Positions 14,332 through 16,948 of a DNA stretch of 16,948 nt are shown here, piece after piece (positions within the stretch are counted from its first letter, which is position 1; every line of letters starts with the position of its first letter). Source of the stretch: Spirochaetota bacterium. Its GTDB lineage: Bacteria; Spirochaetota; UBA4802; JAFGJZ01. The notes beneath the pieces are model-generated. The model saw only the letters and a program-made list of their open reading frames with translations, did not search any database and was not told where the DNA came from. Made by a program: the position numbers and the translations under genes. The stretch covers positions 1 to 16,948 of the forward strand of contig JAEWVL010000023.1 of NCBI GenBank assembly GCA_023396665.1. Direction: 5' to 3'.

Positions 14332-15930
14332 TTACAACTTTTTACGCCATCGATAGTCGACACCGGCATAAACATAGGACTTTTCATAAGATTCGCTCAT
14401 TTCGCTTTCGCGGTCTATCTTCAGCCGGTGATTGTTCGAACAGTAACGCAGGGGAAGAGCATGATGCGCTCCGAAGTGCAATCTGAGCGCATCTTCTGGA
14501 GTAAAGGTCATTTTCAATCCGCTGATAATGACACCGATTCTGCTCGAATTATCCCTGTTGTATTCGACAGGAAGCTGGTATCCCGCATCCGCTTCGATCA
14601 CGAGACGATTTTCGATTATTTTGTATTCGTTATGCGCAAGCAGCGTGTGAAGATAGCGCGAATGACGGTTACCCATCGACTGCACCAGGGCACGGTAATA
14701 GTAGCGTTCCATGTACGCCGCATCGTCGTTCATGGACGAATCAGGTAAACCATCGCGATAGTCATCGTAAAACGAGCTGTCGAAGTCAGGAATGAAACGC
14801 AGATTGTACTGCAGATTTGCATATCCGCGATCTCCGCTGCCGTAACTGGTGTCGACCCCTTCCGTGCTGACAAATTCGCTTCCCCTTCGCCTGTATGAAC
14901 CTCCGTCAAAACGTTCATTGAAGGTGAAACAGTTTTCCGACCACAATCCGAAACGATCGATGATCATCTTTCCCTCAGCACCGAAACGAAACAGGCCCGA
15001 TCTTTTGAGCGTCATGGTCTCAATCATGTAGCCGCTTTGCGCGACCGACATATCGCTCTGCCTGACAAGCGAAAGATCCGGCGTGAAATACTGATCGCGG
15101 TCATATCCGAAACTGAACGAAGTATCAAAATCGGACGACAGGCAGCGTACGCGCAGTGCGGCGGCCGAGGAGCGTATATCCGGTCTGTCCTCTTCATAGG
15201 CGATTTGCCTGTAATGGGAATACTCAAGTGTTCCCGCATCCGTATCAAAACCGCTTACGACATACGAAAACATCTCTTCAGGCACCGAGTCGCTCTCGTC
15301 CGGAAAACGACGGTTGCGCTGTTTGTGCGGCACGAATACACAGTCGAAAGCAAGCGTGTCTGATGCGAAAAGCGAAACGCGCAGTGATGCGACCGGCATT
15401 TTACCGCATTCAAATGGATTGCGCTCGTCACGGGGGTTAATCCAGTCGGTGGGATTAAACGAATCGGCCACACCCCAGGTGAAGATCTGGTTGCCGCAGG
15501 ACAGAAGGAAGGTATTTCGGCCATAGCTGATATAGGCCTCGTCGAGCGAGACTTCCGTATATGCATGATCACTCTGCATTTCCAGACTGTGGGCGAAACT
15601 CACTTCGGCAAAAGCCTTAATCGCAGCGATGGACGCTTCGGTTCCGCAACGGTGTTCAAGCGGAGCGATACCTGATGAGCGATACGCGAATTCGCAATCT
15701 TCGCTGTACATCGGCAGCATGAAGCGATGCTCTGCCCACAGCTGCATATCGGAAGTGCTACCCCGGGAGACCTGAGTCCCTTCGTTCATCCGCTTAAAAA
15801 GTGAATCGTAATCCTCATCTTCGTTTTGCTGTGCGAGCACGGAATACCCGAAACAGAAAACGAACAGAGCGAATGCAATCAGCCGAGACCAAAATGAGAT
15901 AGCGGGTATTACCATTATACCTTTTTTCAT
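14332..15930 (-). CDS. DUF1302-like outer-membrane beta-barrel protein
   Basis: A 532-residue protein. The start ATG at 15930 follows the carrier gene by ten bases and has GAGGG upstream; a longer frame to 15960 would overlap that gene. Signal peptide 1-33 ends SVLA before QQNEDED. Near residues 147-170 it carries the motif GNQIFTWGVADSFNPTDWIN with PRDERNPF following, which is the signature of DUF1302-type barrels (G-x-Q-x-x-W-G-x-x-D, then P-T-D-x-x-N-P-R-D). The remainder is a long series of amphipathic strands with short acidic turns and many Tyr/Arg residues, as in a large outer-membrane porin. It ends RWRKKL rather than in the usual aromatic residue. DUF1302 genes are frequently next to MMPL-type permeases and lipoprotein-sorting proteins, as here, so it is likely the outer-membrane partner of the RND protein. 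Confidence 0.8.
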   Translation of the reverse strand: MKKGIMVIPAISFWSRLIAFALFVFCFGYSVLAQQNEDEDYDSLFKRMNEGTQVSRGSTSDMQLWAEHRFMLPMYSEDCEFAYRSSGIAPLEHRCGTEASIAAIKAFAEVSFAHSLEMQSDHAYTEVSLDEAYISYGRNTFLLSCGNQIFTWGVADSFNPTDWINPRDERNPFECGKMPVASLRVSLFASDTLAFDCVFVPHKQRNRRFPDESDSVPEEMFSYVVSGFDTDAGTLEYSHYRQIAYEEDRPDIRSSAAALRVRCLSSDFDTSFSFGYDRDQYFTPDLSLVRQSDMSVAQSGYMIETMTLKRSGLFRFGAEGKMIIDRFGLWSENCFTFNERFDGGSYRRRGSEFVSTEGVDTSYGSGDRGYANLQYNLRFIPDFDSSFYDDYRDGLPDSSMNDDAAYMERYYYRALVQSMGNRHSRYLHTLLAHNEYKIIENRLVIEADAGYQLPVEYNRDNSSRIGVIISGLKMTFTPEDALRLHFGAHHALPLRYCSNNHRLKIDRESEMSESYEKSYVYAGVDYRWRKKL

Positions 15931-15940
15931 AAGGGCACCC

Positions 15941-16711
15941 TCATCTTTCCAGATGCTCAAGGGAAAATCTGTTCTTTGCGATCGGGGTATTGACCTTTAT
16001 CGACCGCATTTCATACAAGGTAGTATGATCGCGAACGAGATCCTTTATCACCATCCGTTTGGGAAAATCTATCCCCGCACTCGTCTCGATAGCAAGAACA
16101 TCGATCCGCTTCACCTCAGTGCCGCTTTTGTCATAGAGTATGGTTTTGTAAATGAACAGGTTGTCGCTTTTCAGAAACAGGCGGCTTTTCCCGTAGGGAC
16201 ATTCTTCATCGACTGCGACCGCATCGATAAGGTGATATTCGATTCCGTCGATTGTCTCTTTGCCGACATAGCTGTAAAGTGCGTCATCTTTTTTCCTGGT
16301 CTCAAGATCATAGTAACAGATATCCGAGCCGAGAAAACGCCCTCCCTTGGAGCTTCCCGATGATCCTGAACCGGCGATTTTTCTTGATTTTTTCAATTCG
16401 GGAAGATACAGACGCTGTTCGCTTTTGCCGTCCTTTGTGCGAATCAGAAAGCGCACACCGGCGATGTCGGCGGGTTGTGTCACTTCGATGTAGGTGGCCG
16501 CATCGTCCCCTTCAACCGAATAGCGGTCAAACGCACGCGTAAGCGTATGCCCCTTCCCGTCAACAAGCATAAGGCTTGCGCTCATCGTCGTGAAATCGGC
16601 ACTCTTTCGCGCAAAGTGCCCTTTCATCACCTCGTCTGCCTTCTCGTCGGCCGCCAGCGGCATTGTGCTTAATACAAGCACAGCGGCAAAAAACACAAAC
16701 ATTCTGTTCAT
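15941..16711 (-). CDS. LolA-like outer-membrane lipoprotein-sorting protein
   Basis: A 256-residue periplasmic carrier. The ATG at 16711 has AGGAG eight bases upstream; the only earlier in-frame start is a TTG five codons before, which would place the ribosome site inside the gene. Signal peptide 1-21 (FFAAVLVLSTMPLAA). The mature region matches the LolA-like sorting family: repeated strands M-S-A-S-L-M-L-V, A-T-Y-I-E-V-T-Q-P-A-D-I-A-G-V-R-F-L, EQRLYLPELKKSRKIAGSG, then GGRFLGSDICYYDLETR (family motif F-x-G-S-D-x-x-Y-x-D-L), and a C-terminal YKTILYDKSGTEVKRIDVL and NTPIAKNRFSLEHLER. Members of this family shuttle lipid or lipid-anchored molecules in the periplasm. It is the first gene of the operon with the barrel, DUF3108-like and RND genes, separated by ten bases from the next gene. 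Confidence 0.85.
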   Translation of the reverse strand: MNRMFVFFAAVLVLSTMPLAADEKADEVMKGHFARKSADFTTMSASLMLVDGKGHTLTRAFDRYSVEGDDAATYIEVTQPADIAGVRFLIRTKDGKSEQRLYLPELKKSRKIAGSGSSGSSKGGRFLGSDICYYDLETRKKDDALYSYVGKETIDGIEYHLIDAVAVDEECPYGKSRLFLKSDNLFIYKTILYDKSGTEVKRIDVLAIETSAGIDFPKRMVIKDLVRDHTTLYEMRSIKVNTPIAKNRFSLEHLER

Positions 16712-16724
16712 AGCTGTCTCCTGC

Positions 16725-16748
16725 AAGCGCTAACAGCGCTTCTTTATA
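16725..16748 (-). promoter_or_regulatory. Possible -10 element and operator of the LolA/RND operon
   Basis: On the minus strand TATAAA (16748-16743) lies next to the inverted repeat AAGCGCT-AAC-AGCGCTT (16725-16741), which would overlap the transcription start and ends about 14 bases before the ATG. The repeat has seven-base arms, and AGCGCT is itself a palindrome. No good -35 is found at 17 bases, so regulated transcription is plausible. Unproven. Confidence 0.35.
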
Positions 16749-16817
16749 AACAGAGAATAGCATAAACAGCGCGAAAGTGAAGATTATTCAGTCAAGAGGC
16801 CAAAGGGGGGGGATAAG

Positions 16818-16922
16818 ATGACGAAAAACCGCCATCAAATGCATAATCACCGGGGAAAGAAAATTCTCATAATTGCGTTCGTGTCTTTATCTGCTGCTGT
16901 TTTATCAGCAATTTCCGGTTAA
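16818..16922 (+). CDS. Possible 34-residue membrane microprotein
   Basis: A short frame with ATG at 16818 and TAA at 16920-16922. A G8 run at 16805-16812 followed by ATAAG precedes the ATG by five bases and would act as a strong ribosome site. The product has a basic N-terminus (MTKNRHQMHNHRGKK) and one hydrophobic segment (ILIIAFVSLSAAVLSAISG), as in a small inner-membrane protein or a leader peptide. It diverges from the LolA/RND operon and precedes another possible start by 14 bases. I recognise no family. Confidence 0.4.
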   Translation: MTKNRHQMHNHRGKKILIIAFVSLSAAVLSAISG

Positions 16923-16936
16923 GGGAGCTCGTAGTT

Positions 16937-16948
16937 TTGAACATATAC
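16937..16948 (+). CDS. First codons of a possible next gene
   Basis: A GGGAG element (16923-16927) lies nine bases before TTG at 16937, after which four codons remain in the window. The spacing is right for translation start, and the preceding 34-residue frame could be in the same operon. Too little sequence is present to name a product. Confidence 0.25.

Noticed and set aside
1..16948. Search by eye for tRNA, rRNA, CRISPR repeats, insertion sequences and attachment sites
   Set aside because: No cloverleaf-like sequence, spaced direct repeats, transposase motif or long terminal inverted repeat was recognised.

Overview
The window looks like chromosome of a diderm bacterium, most likely a spirochaete, at roughly 50% GC. 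The reasons are circumstantial: many Sec-exported and lipoprotein genes with loose lipoboxes (for example LSFC and FCAC), a CHASE2-linked adenylate cyclase followed by an SH3-domain protein, a membrane-anchored AraC regulator, a LolA-like carrier and DUF1302-like outer-membrane barrels. No 16S rRNA or other taxonomic marker is present, so the assignment is an inference. I see no tRNA, rRNA, CRISPR array, transposase or phage gene.

Left part (1-4104, minus strand): an operon of three genes read leftward. A CHASE2 class III adenylate cyclase is followed by a periplasmic SH3b protein, then an M48 metalloprotease that runs off the left edge. The second and third genes are packed tightly (SD directly on the previous stop codon; stop/start overlap GTGA). 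The protease carries a G8 run that could slip. Upstream of the operon, also on the minus strand, is a small secreted DUF2141 protein.

Middle-left (4205-7612, minus): a probable four-gene operon under a good sigma-70-like promoter at 7584-7612. It encodes a beta-propeller lipoprotein, a cytoplasmic lipase-like hydrolase that stops before the region where the catalytic histidine should lie, a small outer-membrane-barrel-like protein, and a CFI-box-CTERM lipoprotein whose start codon overlaps the barrel gene's stop.

Centre (7676-11131): a membrane-bound AraC-family regulator (minus) diverges from a DcrB/PsbP-like lipoprotein (plus) that ends in a classic terminator. A second plus-strand lipoprotein of unknown function follows with its own promoter. 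It converges on the next operon, with a strong hairpin shared at the junction.

Right part (11146-16711, minus): a four-gene operon: LolA-like carrier, DUF1302-like outer-membrane barrel, DUF3108-like periplasmic protein, and a 12-TM RND/MMPL permease. Together these have the parts needed to move a lipid or other hydrophobic molecule between inner and outer membranes, and this is the most coherent multi-gene system in the window. Diverging from it at the right edge are a possible 34-residue membrane microprotein and the first codons of a possible further gene.
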